A stretch of 64,000 nt of DNA. Source: Amorphochlora amoebiformis (lineage: Eukaryota; Cercozoa; Chlorarachniophyceae). Every line of letters starts with the position of its first letter. The first letter of the stretch is position 1. Made by a program: the position numbers and the translations under genes. Where the stretch lies: the NCBI GenBank assembly GCA_054601695.1, contig BAAHQB010000161.1:370143-434142 (forward strand), given 5' to 3'. Under the pieces are notes generated by a model, which saw nothing but the letters and a program-made list of their open reading frames with translations, had not been told where the DNA came from and made no database searches. Positions 1-30,936 of this stretch are shown here, in pieces.

Positions 1-183
1 GTACATATATCCCTATATTGCCATATTCATGTATATATATATATATATATATACATACATATATACATATACATATATATATATATATATATATTATGCA
101 AGTATATATATGTATACATATTATATATATATATATATATATACATACATATATATATATATACATATATATTCCGATATCAG

Positions 184-1145
184 ATATGCAAACAGACTCC
201 GCTATATTAAAGCCTTAGCAACCGCCGGCTTGCCTATGTAACCCTAACCTAACCCTAACCCTAACCCTAACCCTAACCCTAACTCCTACCATAGGTATGT
301 CACCGGCCACATGCGTCGATGCGGTGGCTCGGTATCGCACACCTAACCCTAACCCTAACCCTAATCCCAAAACCAACCCTAACCCTAACCCTAGCCCTAA
401 CCTGACCCTAACCGTAACCCTAGATGCCAAAAAAAGAGTTTTGGGCAAAGGACAAACGTATTTCTAAAAACCTAACCCTAACCTAACCCTAACCCTAACC
501 CTAACCCTAACCCTAACCCTAATCATATGCCCTGGTGGTATAGCATCGATCGCTACATCATGAATATCCCAATTACCAAGACCTCTCCTTACATCTCACC
601 CCCACAATGCTTCATGGACTTCCTGCCAAATCACCGGTGATTTCAAGCGAGCGCCCGGGAATCCCCGGGGGCTACGGTGTTGTTGGCAGTCAGTGGCATC
701 GGCATGCTCAATAATCTCATACTAACCCTAACCCTAACCCTAACCCCTAACCCTAACCCTAATTCAGGAACTTTAATAAGGAAGTATAAGTTTCACCTCT
801 CTATTGAAAACTGTGATGAGACTGACTGGGCAAGAACCCTAACCCTAACCCTAACCCTAATAACCCTAACCCTAACCCTAACCCTAACCCTAACCCTAAC
901 TCTAACCCTAAGGTGAGTGAGAAGCTATATCAGACACTTATGGCTGGGGTTGTTCCAGTTTATGTAGGTATGACATATGTGTGTGTGTGTGTGTGATGTA
1001 TTGATGTAGGTGTGTGATGTATGTATGTGTATATATGTATACTGAATGGAATATACAATATGTGATGTGTTTATATATGTATACATATGTAAATATATGT
1101 GTATATGTATACATATGTACAGATACGTATAAGAAGTTTGTACTT

Positions 1146-1182
<37 letters not shown>

Positions 1183-1321
1183 GTCTATAAATATATATAT
1201 ATATATAATATATGTGGATATATATATATATATATATGCATATGCATTTATATCCATGAGGTATATATATATATATATATATATATGAAGAAACATTTTA
1301 ATATATCATATATATACATAC

Positions 1322-1369
<48 letters not shown>

Positions 1370-1499
1370 GTGTGTGTGTATATGTATGTATATATAATAT
1401 ATACATATAATATACATATATATATATACATATATATAAATATATTATATAGGCTCTCCTAACGTCTTTGAGTTTGTGCCCAGGGAGGCAATGGTAACG

Positions 1500-1581
<82 letters not shown>

Positions 1582-1626
1582 GCATATATACATATATATA
1601 TATATATATATAATATATAGATATAG

Positions 1627-1668
<42 letters not shown>

Positions 1669-2350
1669 GTAAAACTACAGATGTGTATTTTATGTACATT
1701 GTTTAGAACAATATGCTTCTGCATAATATATTATGTTCCATTATACATATGTATGTATATATATATATATATATATATTATTTAAAATAAAATTATTTAT
1801 TTTATATTTTATGCATATATATGTATATATGTATAATACATATATATACATATACATATATATATATATATAATTATCAAAAACTATACATATACATATA
1901 TATACATATATATATGTATATATATATATAATATATATATGCACATGTATCACATACGTATACATACATTACATATGCATCTTTATAACTAACTAAAATA
2001 TATATATACATAAATATCCATATATATATATATATATATATATATCCATATTTACATACATATACATATACACACAGAATCATACACTATTTTGTATTCA
2101 TTCATACTTCATTAATATATAGGTTATAGCCGCAGATTTCGAAAATTCGAAATCCCTAGTGGACCACCTTAAACACCTCGCCAGGACCCCTACGGAATAC
2201 GAAAAATACAGATCTTGGAGATTTCAGGTGATCTGTTGCTATCTCTGAGAATCTCTGGGAGTCTCTGAGACTCTTGTGATGTCTGGGAGTCTCGTGTAGT
2301 GTTATATAATGTTATATGTATATGTGTATATATATATATATATTATGTAT

Positions 2351-2384
<34 letters not shown>

Positions 2385-2395
2385 GTATATATATA

Positions 2396-2437
<42 letters not shown>

Positions 2438-2463
2438 ATGTATGTATGTATGTGTGTGTAGGA

Positions 2464-2516
<53 letters not shown>

Positions 2517-2748
2517 TGTATATATTATTTATCTATACACATAACATATATACGTATATACTTGTAATGTATATAAAATAATACATGTATATATGTGTGT
2601 ATAACATATACATGAGTACAAATATGTGTATGTATATTTATATGTACATGTGTGTGTGTGTGTGTGAATATATACATATATATACATATATATATATATA
2701 TATGTGTGTGTGTATATAATATATATATTTGTTAATATGTATACATAC

Positions 2749-2789
<41 letters not shown>

Positions 2790-2895
2790 GTACATATTAC
2801 ATATGCATACATACACATAATATATACATATATAATACACACACATATACATATACACATGTATCATACACACTATCCACACATATATACATATA

Positions 2896-2938
<43 letters not shown>

Positions 2939-3101
2939 CACAGAAACCAGAATCACGTACGTGGGGACAGCTGAATATCACGTTTGAGCATTCCACGGCC
3001 AATGCTATATGCAAGTATAATTACATATATATACATATATATATATTTATATATATACACATATATATATATTCGTTTTGTGTATGTGTGTATACATGTA
3101 T

Positions 3102-3183
<82 letters not shown>

Positions 3184-3645
3184 TGACGTTTAAGCATTCC
3201 AGCCAATTGTTTGTACAAGTATGGTTACATATATGTATTCGGTATTTGTATGCATGTATGCATGTGTTATATGTGTGTATACATGTGTATGTATGTGCAC
3301 ACATGTGTATATATATATGAATGTATATACATATGTATATGTATATGTGTGTGTGTGTATGGTTGTGACGTGTGTGTGTGTGTGCATACACAAACATACA
3401 CACATATATGTATATGTAAATGTGTGTATATGTGTATATATGTGTGTATGTGTATATACATGTGTATGTGTGTGTATGTATGTGTGTATGTATGTAAATG
3501 TATATGTTGTATATGTGTATGTATGTGTGTGTGTGTGTGTATGTGTGTATGTATGTATGTATGCATCCATGTATAAAATGTATAAGTATATGTGACATAT
3601 ATGTAATGTACATACATACTATGTGTATATATTTATATACATATG

Positions 3646-3689
<44 letters not shown>

Positions 3690-4588
3690 TATATATACAT
3701 ATACTTATATTATATATGTATATATATGTATAGATATGTATACATATATGTTTATATTTTCACATGTGTCATATATATATGTGTGTGTATGTGTGTGCAT
3801 ATATATATATATATAATATATATATATATATATTATATACATATACACGATATATGTGCATGTATATATATGTGTATGTATGTATGTATGTATATATTAT
3901 TCATATATAAGAAAACTACTATGTACATAATGTACATAAAGAATATGCATACATATATATATGTGTGTATATATACGTGTGTATCTATACAGTATATATG
4001 TGTATAAATATGTATGTGTATGTGCGTATTAATTTTGTAATTGTTATTGTTATTATTACTATTTTAGTTATTACAACATTAAATTTATTGCATAAATATA
4101 TGTGTGTATATGTGTGTATGTGTGTGTATGTGTATATAGAAACATACATAACTATAATACATATGTGTGTTTAAAATAATATACATATTCCCATATGCAT
4201 ATCTAAATATATATGTGTATATATTTATATATATATATATATATGTATGTGTATGTGTATGTCTATATATTTTATTTATGTATGTATATGTGTATATCTA
4301 TTATATATATATATGTGTGTGTAATGCATATGCATATCTAAATATGTGTATGTGTATATATGTGTGTATGTATGTATGTGGATATGTATACTATTTGTGT
4401 ATGTGTATATATATTATATATGTATGTATGTATGTATGTATATATAATTCAGGTACATAGATATACATATGTTATTATGTATATTATTGCATATGTGTCA
4501 TATCATTAGTATATGTCGAACATTGAGAACACATTCGGATGAGAAGCAAAAAGGACAATATAAGACCTCATGGGGAAGATATTGGAAG

Positions 4589-4643
<55 letters not shown>

Positions 4644-4856
4644 CATATATGTATATATATATTATAATATATATGTATATGTAAATATATGTGTAGATAT
4701 ATGTGTATATTTGTATATATATATATATATATGTGTATGTGTATATATGTATATATGTATGTATATTATATAATCTTTATTATGTATGTATATGTGTAAC
4801 TTATATGTATAGTCTGTACTACACAACATAAATCATATATATATATGTGTATACAC

Positions 4857-4913
<57 letters not shown>

Positions 4914-5030
4914 TGTGTATATATATCGGCCATAATGTATGTATGTATATATATATATATATATATCATATATCAGTCACATGCATACATCAGCAACATA
5001 TTTTCGGTTACATATACATATTCCATGTAT

Positions 5031-5063
<33 letters not shown>

Positions 5064-5233
5064 CAGATAAAAATTAATAAATATATATACATATATATAT
5101 GTACATATACATTTACATATATATTTAGTATGCTGTAAAGAAGGGAGAAACATGGACATTAGACCCCAAGAAAGGGTGGACAATAAACGGGACACCACTA
5201 GTCCGTCGATTTAACAATACTCTGATAAATTAA
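184..5233 (+). CDS. alpha-1,3-fucosyltransferase, GT10 family (5' end beyond the window)
   Basis: GT10 enzymes move fucose from GDP-fucose to a glycan, normally in the Golgi lumen. Exons by splice site and phase: 184-237, 295-331, 424-457, 768-829, 913-967, 1453-1493, 2123-2227, 2944-3014, 4510-4588, 5129-5233; the last ends in TAA. All ten join without a frame break, giving about 214 C-terminal residues. Family signatures read across the junctions: an N-R-x4-Y-I-K-A-L stretch; YKFHLSIEN followed by [20 protein letters not shown] (donor-binding core); [15 protein letters not shown]; a paired-cysteine motif C-N-I-C-R assembled over the 3014/4510 junction. The N-terminal anchor and acceptor domain lie left of base 1. 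The frame is unbroken, so it could be functional. The first four introns are largely CCCTAA repeats; intron 830-912 has a GC donor. Family call is from remembered motifs; exon edges are inferred. Confidence 0.85.
238..294 (+). repeat. telomere-type repeat forming an intron (GT10 intron 1 in view)
   Basis: After the donor GTAACC, this 57-base intron is almost entirely CCCTAA units, ending in a short CTACCATAG acceptor. The flanking exons join in frame (phase 2). Confidence 0.85.
332..423 (+). repeat. degenerate telomere-type repeat forming an intron (GT10 intron 2 in view)
   Basis: This 92-base intron runs from GTATCG to CCCTAG. About 342-420 is CCCTAA with point variants (TCCCAA, CCTGACC, CCGTAACC). 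The last repeat unit itself seems to supply the acceptor TAG. Confidence 0.8.
458..767 (+). repeat. GT10 intron with two telomere-type arrays
   Basis: CCCTAA arrays lie at about 471-523 and 721-762, separated by about 200 bases of unique DNA. Splicing 457 to 768 (phase 1) rebuilds a codon and places the K-R junction 11 residues after the R-R-C motif, as in GT10 enzymes. The unique part (544-688) has an open phase-compatible frame but does not fit the family alignment, so I treat it as intron. Confidence 0.7.
830..912 (+). repeat. telomere-repeat intron with GC donor
   Basis: This 83-base intron starts GCAAGA and ends CCTAAG. Everything between is CCCTAA apart from two irregular units. Removing it joins D-W to V-S-E-K-L-Y, which matches the conserved D-Y/W-V-T/S-E-K-L core of GT10 enzymes, so the GC donor is well supported by the family. 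Confidence 0.8.
968..4509. repeat. TA/TG/CATA microsatellite filling GT10 introns
   Basis: The introns 968-1452, 1494-2122, 2228-2943 and 3015-4509 are dominated by (TA)n, (TG)n, TATG and TACA runs; the longest pure TA run is near 1501-1575. Only the exons and about 70 bases after 2227 (CTGGGAGTCTCTGAGA-type sequence) are non-repetitive. I see no other gene. Confidence 0.8.
3183..3234 (+). repeat. partial duplicate of a GT10 exon end and its donor
   Basis: The segment resembles 2978-3030, the 3' half of GT10 exon 2944-3014 plus its donor: both have CGTTTRAGCATTCCA, then CCAAT, then CAAGTAT, then GTTACATATA or ATTACATATA. It lies about 205 bases downstream in the same intron and lacks the exon's 5' half, so it is probably a non-functional relic. 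Confidence 0.55.
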
Positions 5234-5239
5234 CCAAAT

Positions 5240-5619
5240 ACGCCGTTAATTGCGGTATATCATAACATGTTATAATGATATCCAGAATATGATATCTAGA
5301 TATGAATATTCTAGATATCATCATATGTGCATGTATGATTCTAATTAACTAGTGTCTAGAGTTTAATTGACATTCGCTAGATTTGCTGGGTTCGCGGGTC
5401 ATTTATTCTAGTTATTCAGTTAAGAAATGATCATGATCATGCTTTAACTAGATATAGAGATAATTAAAAACATCCTAGATGGGTCCTGTTGAACATGTGA
5501 TAACTCTAGTAACTACTAGAACTAGGTACGTATAATTGCAAGTGTGAACACGTACGTATATTTTTATATATCTAGATATATCTGGATATATATGTGTTTA
5601 TATGTATCTAGTATGTGTT

Positions 5620-5672
<53 letters not shown>

Positions 5673-6537
5673 ACATATGTATGTATATAGATATCTATCC
5701 AACTAGTCCGAGTACAAGCCAAATCATGAGTTTCATGCGTGTTCCAATATGACTAGATATACAACATGATATACTAAGAAAGACTTTGAACGAATTTAGC
5801 TGATCATGATTTATGCTGGTATGTATTATACACTTAAGATTTGCAGATATACTGTATAGGCTGTCTACTATGATAATATATACGTAAGCTAGTCTACCTT
5901 ACTAGCTAGAATTATAAGGATTAGATCGATCAAATATTACTAAGCTAGAAGAGTCCAGGAGTAATTACCTTTACGTACGTATAGTATCGTATTATTCGTA
6001 TACTATATATATGTACGTACAGCACGATCTAGATTCTAGACGGTATTTACGGCCGTGCGTATACGCTATCTGGGCTATCAACAAAGTAGATTTACACTCT
6101 AGACACTATCTTATATGACTAGCATGATGTAGACTATGGTACTATGATAGAACCTATATGGATCAGTACGTTCGTACTCTTGTACTATTGACTCTCGCTT
6201 GCGGGTCGCTATACCGTAAATAGCGTAGCCTAGTATACTGTGATATACCGTGCTATACATATATTACTACGTATACACTTCTATGTACTTTGTTTGATAT
6301 TATAGCACGACTACAACGATAGATACATAAAGTATTACTATGTCTAGATCGCGAATATCTAGAATATTGTGTAGTATATACCTATATTCCCACAATCATC
6401 GACATCGAGTCACGCGCATACACCATATACCTAGGTAAGGCGAGTATATACATATCCGATGATTTGACATAACTTAATACTACGTACGTATGTGAATACG
6501 TACAGACGTAGTACGGTACCTACAATGTTATATTTAG

Positions 6538-6579
<42 letters not shown>

Positions 6580-7035
6580 ATAATATTACGAACATATACT
6601 AGTACCATATACTGTAGTACATGTTGTCAACGCGTCACGCGCTCGATCTGAGTGAGATGCTCTAAATCTAGGGTCATACTACACATACAATGTACATCAC
6701 GGTAGTAATATAACGGTTTACACTGAGTGAGCGTGACATGTGTAGTATATACAAATATGGTCGACTCATAGTACGAATACTTGATCGTAATTCTCAAGCT
6801 ATAGATTTACTAAGCGTCATATATCATCTAGATCACAGGCTTAATTAACTTAATTATAAATTCCGTTAAATCTAGATAATGCAGGCTTATCATGAGATTT
6901 TATCTAATTCGATAGCAAAGTTCAATCTAGTTTAATTATTTCATTGCAAATTTTGTATATCTAGCAGCACGTACGTATATACATCTTTAATTATTTTATT
7001 ATATCTAGTGTCTAGAGTGTATATATACATGTATA
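5240..7035. other. intergenic island rich in CTAG, GTAC, GATC and CATG
   Basis: No gene recognised. The sequence is not simple repeat but is crowded with self-complementary 4-mers and longer palindromes (TCTAGA, TACGTACGTA, TGATCATGATCA-like), including many CTAG. It starts right after the fucosyltransferase stop codon. One pure TA run lies near 6541-6575. Confidence 0.6.
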
Positions 7036-7097
7036 TTGTTCAATATATCATAGTACATATATATATATATGTATGTTACATACACATACATATATCT

Positions 7098-7131
<34 letters not shown>

Positions 7132-7209
7132 AGATATACACACATATATGTACACACACACATATATATATATATATTGATTCGTGATATATACTAGTAT
7201 ATATTTATA

Positions 7210-7249
<40 letters not shown>

Positions 7250-7254
7250 TATGT

Positions 7255-7289
<35 letters not shown>

Positions 7290-7379
7290 TATATGTATAT
7301 ATGTGTATATATTAGTATATCTAGATATATATACATATATTTAAAAATATATATATATATATAACATATATATATATCT

Positions 7380-7423
<44 letters not shown>

Positions 7424-7449
7424 ATATAATATTATATATGTACTAGATG

Positions 7450-7483
<34 letters not shown>

Positions 7484-7547
7484 ATATATATGCATATATC
7501 TTCTAGATCATACAGTATACACTAAGAGTCTAGTATTTATACATTGT

Positions 7548-7581
<34 letters not shown>

Positions 7582-7590
7582 GTGTGTGTG

Positions 7591-7632
<42 letters not shown>

Positions 7633-7652
7633 TAGTGTATAATATATATATA

Positions 7653-7706
<54 letters not shown>

Positions 7707-7720
7707 AATATAATTTAAAT
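7036..7720. repeat. TA microsatellite block with embedded TCTAGA
   Basis: Mostly (TA)n and ATGTA runs broken by TCTAGA and short CA/TG tracts (CACACACACACAC near 7549-7563). Open frames here encode only Y/I runs. 7721-7910 is AT-rich without repeats or a recognisable gene. Confidence 0.75.
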
Positions 7721-7919
7721 TTGTATGTTTAAATTATATTATGCTATGTATACATCGCGTTCGTTTTGATACATGTATCTAGTGTATAATTATAAAATGA
7801 ATATACATTTGTAATCATTATATCATTATGTGCAACATTACATATTATAATACATGTAATAGTATCTATAACACATGTATGATATATTTAGGCAAATTTC
7901 CTGATTTATAATTAAAGAC

Positions 7920-8740
7920 GTATGTGATCAACGATAAAAACAACGCATATTGCTTTTGACCTTGCTTATTCGAATCATAGGTATTTTCCACCTCGCCAGA
8001 GTAGCCCTTCTCTGAACACGCAGATTGATTCGTTTGTCCACCTTGGATCATCTTCCCATGCCGTAGCCCTCACATGCATAACTCGAAACCTTGGGCCCCA
8101 TCAAGCTCATTGGCCGACCCCATCAAGTGACCAGCCGTGAAACTGGCCTTTAATCACCACGTATGAGGTTGGCGGAGGTTGCAGGGTAGCGGGTGGAGGG
8201 AAGGGGGGATTTATTGGTGTAGGAGAAAGGGCTAGCTTCGAGATGAAGCCAAGATGTGATTACCAGGCGATGCCGGTAGGCCGATCCTCCCTGCAAACAG
8301 AGGTGTATAATTAAAGACGTATGGAATCCATATTGAAATGATACGGACATTGAGTGTTACATCGACCAGATCTGCTGATCAACGATAAATCACAATGCAC
8401 ATTGCTTTTGCTTATTGGAATCATAGGTATTTTCCACCTCGCCACAGTAGCCCTTCCTTGAACCCGCAATTTGATTCATTCGTCTACATCCGTTTATTTT
8501 CCCATGCCCTTAGTCCTCACATGCCTAACTCGAAACTTGGCCCCCCAAGCTCATTGGAAACCCCATCAAGTGACAGGTCTGTGAAACTGGCCTTTAATGA
8601 CCACAGATGAGGTTGGCGGAGGTCGTGGGGAAGCGGGGGGGGAAGGGGAGATTTATGGGTGTAAGAGGAAGGGCTAGCTTTCAGATGAAGCCGAGATGTG
8701 GTTACCATCCGGTAGGCGCCGCTTATAGGGGTGTGGAGGC
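7920..8740. repeat. tandem duplication of about 0.4 kb, diverged
   Basis: Unit 1 (about 7920-8310) and unit 2 (about 8375-8740) share long stretches in the same order: GATCAACGATAAA, AATCATAGGTATTTTCCACC, CTCACATGC.TAACTCGAAAC, GAAACTGGCCTTTAAT, GAGGTTGGCGGAGGT, GGGCTAGCTT, ATGAAGCC.AGATGTG. Small indels shift the frame between units, so neither strand shows a conserved long ORF. Function unknown. Confidence 0.75.
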
Positions 8741-8904
8741 CTCTGGGAGGACAGGAGGGTAATGGAGGCGCGAAAGCACATCGGATGATATTTGGTAGAA
8801 TCGCCAAACACTTGTTTAGATTCTTGCGCGAAAGTGTAACGGAGGATATCGGGCCAAATCGCCTTGAATTCTCCCGACCCCCAACTGCCGCTGACTCGTG
8901 AGAA

Positions 8905-9967
8905 ATGGCGCGGGTCATGAAGGCCGTTGATCCTCGATATTCAGCCAAGCTCGCAAGAAAGCACCAGCCGAAGACCAAACCGCAGTTTGATGTGGGAAGA
9001 TCAGTCATGATTCCGTATTCCTCCGACAGGTTGTGCACTGCCTTGCTGCGCGGCAGAAATTTGCAGTCTTGTTTTCTTGGTGTGGCTGACTTTTTGGATG
9101 GTTTTCTCAGGTTTATCACCAACAGTCAGTTGTATCGACTGGCAGACAAGTATGACCTTGATCCTAATACCACGAATGTCAAGAAAGGTGCGCAGCAGTG
9201 GGGAACAGCGGATGCTTGAATATCAACCTCACCCCGTCTTGTATAATGTCCCTGTCAGATCCGAAGCTCGATCTCCTCCTCCGTGCTTGCATCCTGAACG
9301 AAGATATTTACCAGTTGGTGAGCTAATCTAACTTACTCCAGTGTATCAATTTACGCTCGCCGACCTACATTGAAGTAGAGAGACTATGTCCAATTTAAAT
9401 GTGATTTCTTATCTGCTCTTGTCTAATCAGAAGTTCAAGTCTACTGGTCAACGTATCCTCTCACACTCTCATTTGACGAATCCTCTCGTTGCATCAAAGT
9501 CATCTCTGACAAAGAAAAACATGTGTGTTTTACTGTAATAATATTATAAAAAAAATAGCAAGTACCAAAATCCGACCGAAATAATATCTGCACACGTTAC
9601 CAGATCGTTATTTGCCAAGGTTAGCCCTGCTGTCAATCCGAGAAGCAAGAAAACAGTCGCAGATCTCGTTAATGGTAAGTTCAACATCCAAATGTAAACG
9701 AAATAGACATAATGTAGACAGTCGCCTGTATTTCTCAGGAACGCAAGGACGGACTGGTACCCGGACAGCATGTCACTCTCGGAGATCAACTGCTCTCTCA
9801 TCGCATAAGATGGTAGTTTCACATCGCACTCCGACCATATTCGCCTAAAATTTAATGCTTATACTGCCGTAAATCCACAGGAGAGCGACTATACAAAGCG
9901 GAAGCTGTCGTTCCAACAACCTCTGGACGTTCCTAAGAAGCACACCTTCAAGCTGAATATTCGATGA
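8905..9967 (+). CDS. compact multi-exon gene, product unknown
   Basis: Model: ATG at 8905; exons 8905-9065, 9111-9187, 9259-9317, 9431-9522, 9604-9674, 9739-9812, 9881-9967 (TGA). The introns (45, 71, 113, 81, 64 and 68 bases) have GT..AG ends, several with T-rich 3' ends, and every phase matches. The 45-base intron 9066-9110 is a multiple of three without a stop, so it may be retained. The protein (about 206 residues) is hydrophilic and basic, with K-rich patches (L-A-R-K-H-Q-P-K near the N-terminus, S-L-T-K-K-N in the middle, V-P-K-K-H-T near the end) and a leucine-rich short helix L-D-L-L-L-R-A. Exon 9739-9812 is also open in a second frame, the weakest point of the model. I recognise no family. 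Its short, non-TA introns contrast with all neighbours. Confidence 0.55.
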
Positions 9968-10133
9968 GTATTAGGAAAACGGATTGGATTCACCTTAACA
10001 CACACGCACCACTCCTCCAACCTTCACATCTATCAGTTACCCCTGTACCGCTTGCCGACGAATCTTGTGCGCATTAACGCTAAATTGGCGTCAAATCACT
10101 TATCCTCCTGCTCAATCCACTAGATCTAACTTA

Positions 10134-10200
<67 letters not shown>

Positions 10201-11330
10201 TCTGTGTGTATATATCTAGAGCTAGACATATATATCTAGTATATATATATTACTAGATTATACCATATGATCCTCTAGATCTTATATATATACTAGATAT
10301 ATGTAAAACTTATAAATATCTAGGATATTCTATAATATATAAGTAGTATCTAGATTATACTCTAGAATCTATACTCTCAGACACTCAGTAATAGTCTAGA
10401 TAGTCAGTATGATCTAGATCCTAGAGATCTAGATACGATCGAGTACGTAATATTGTATCATATGCATATATATTAGGTCATCTAGGTCATGACCTAGATC
10501 TAGTAGATGACTAGTCATGATATCTATCTGTACTTACAATCTAGACAATGCATGTCTGGATGTACTAGATGTACTTCACTGACTAGCTGAGTTCGATATG
10601 TAAATAATGTAATATTTGATCCGAGATATATCGATATCGATATCTCGAACGTGAAAACTCTAGAGTCTAGACACTAGAGATACTACATGTAATATTATCT
10701 AAGATTATACTAAAGCCTACAGGTACATGTACTGTACAGCTAACTCTAGTAACTTGACTATGCCGCATGATCATGCGGTATCGACTCGAGATCAGGCATG
10801 ACAAACTGTAATGATTACCAACGATCAGAAGTTGATTCAGAACTTATGATAATATAATCTAGACTTTAGTGACTGATCTAGCTGATCTAGACAAGTATGG
10901 CATATATCATGATCTATAGCTAGACGGTATCTAGAGTCCGAAGTACATCATACGTGACTCAACTGATATGGTTAGGGGTTATGACGTGGGTTCACTGTCT
11001 CCATTTCGCTTCGCAGCCGGAAAAATAAGGATAAATACTAAGATGCACACACTTTATTTATCGATACACAACGGGGGGTCACATGGTTCTCCTTGAGTAG
11101 GCGCCGCTGTGCCCCTTCATCGAAGTGTTTTCATGCGCCAACGCACTGCGAGTCTGTGACAACGACGTCACGTCGACGTGTCTGGGCAAACAATCATTTC
11201 TAAGGTAAAATGGCCTAAGAAAAACATTTGTGCTATAAATAGCTCGAGAAATAAGTTCTTATTTTGTCGCTCAAAGAAAACTGAAGCTGCTGCTCCTCCG
11301 ACACTTCCCCTCATTACATACCGCAGAAGG
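9968..11330. other. intergenic spacer with CTAG-rich island
   Basis: 9968-10138 is unique sequence. 10139-10200 is a TA array. 10201-10980 holds roughly thirty CTAG by eye, many as TCTAGA, with GATC, CATG and ACTAGT palindromes; a random sequence of this length would have about three. 10981-11330 is unique and forms the upstream region of gene A. Confidence 0.6.
11234..11242 (+). promoter_or_regulatory. TATA-box-like element upstream of gene A
   Basis: TATAAATAG lies 89 bases before the ATG at 11331 in DNA that is not microsatellite. Nearby GGTAAAATGGCCTAA is matched in gene B (about 33868) by GGCAAAATGGCCTTAA, but the TATA box itself is not obvious there. Confidence 0.4.
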
Positions 11331-30719
<19,389 letters not shown>

Positions 30720-30903
30720 CATCATCTGCGACCTTGTAAAATTATCGCAGAGCCGATGATCTAGTCCTCAAGTTCGTCGGACGGCATATGAATGCAAACT
30801 AAAGCAATTTACTACGATCATTACCGGATTTATTTTGTGAACTTGGCCGCAGTCGTAGTCACGATGTAATCTATCTAGAAGTGTTAAATATATATTTTTT
30901 ATA

Positions 30904-30936
<33 letters not shown>

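Noticed and set aside
215-448. Minus-strand open frame with V-R-V-R-L-G-L-G repeats
   Set aside because: It is a translation of the telomere-type repeat.
544-688. Open, phase-compatible segment H-R-S-L-H-H-E-Y-P between two telomere arrays as an extra GT10 exon
   Set aside because: Direct joining of 457 to 768 gives the expected GT10 spacing between the R-R-C motif and YKFHLSIEN; adding this segment does not fit the family. It could still be an optional exon.
1-913. Left edge as a true chromosome end, because of the CCCTAA arrays
   Set aside because: The arrays are short, interrupted, and lie between GT10 exons that join in phase; the first 180 bases are TA repeat, not telomere.
3190-3700. 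T-H-T-H-T and V-C-V-C open frames up to 199 codons
   Set aside because: Translated CA/TG repeats on both strands.
1099-5077. Many open frames of Y-I-Y-I and similar on both strands (and throughout the window)
   Set aside because: They are translated TA, TATG and TACA microsatellites without codon structure or conserved domains.
8517-9122. 201-codon minus-strand open frame
   Set aside because: It overlaps the plus-strand gene at 8905 and the tandem duplication; the duplicated units do not keep this frame.
9544-9822. Hydrophobic 92-codon minus-strand open frame resembling a membrane protein
   Set aside because: It is the complement of two plus-strand exons and introns that fit the 8905-9967 model with matching phases.
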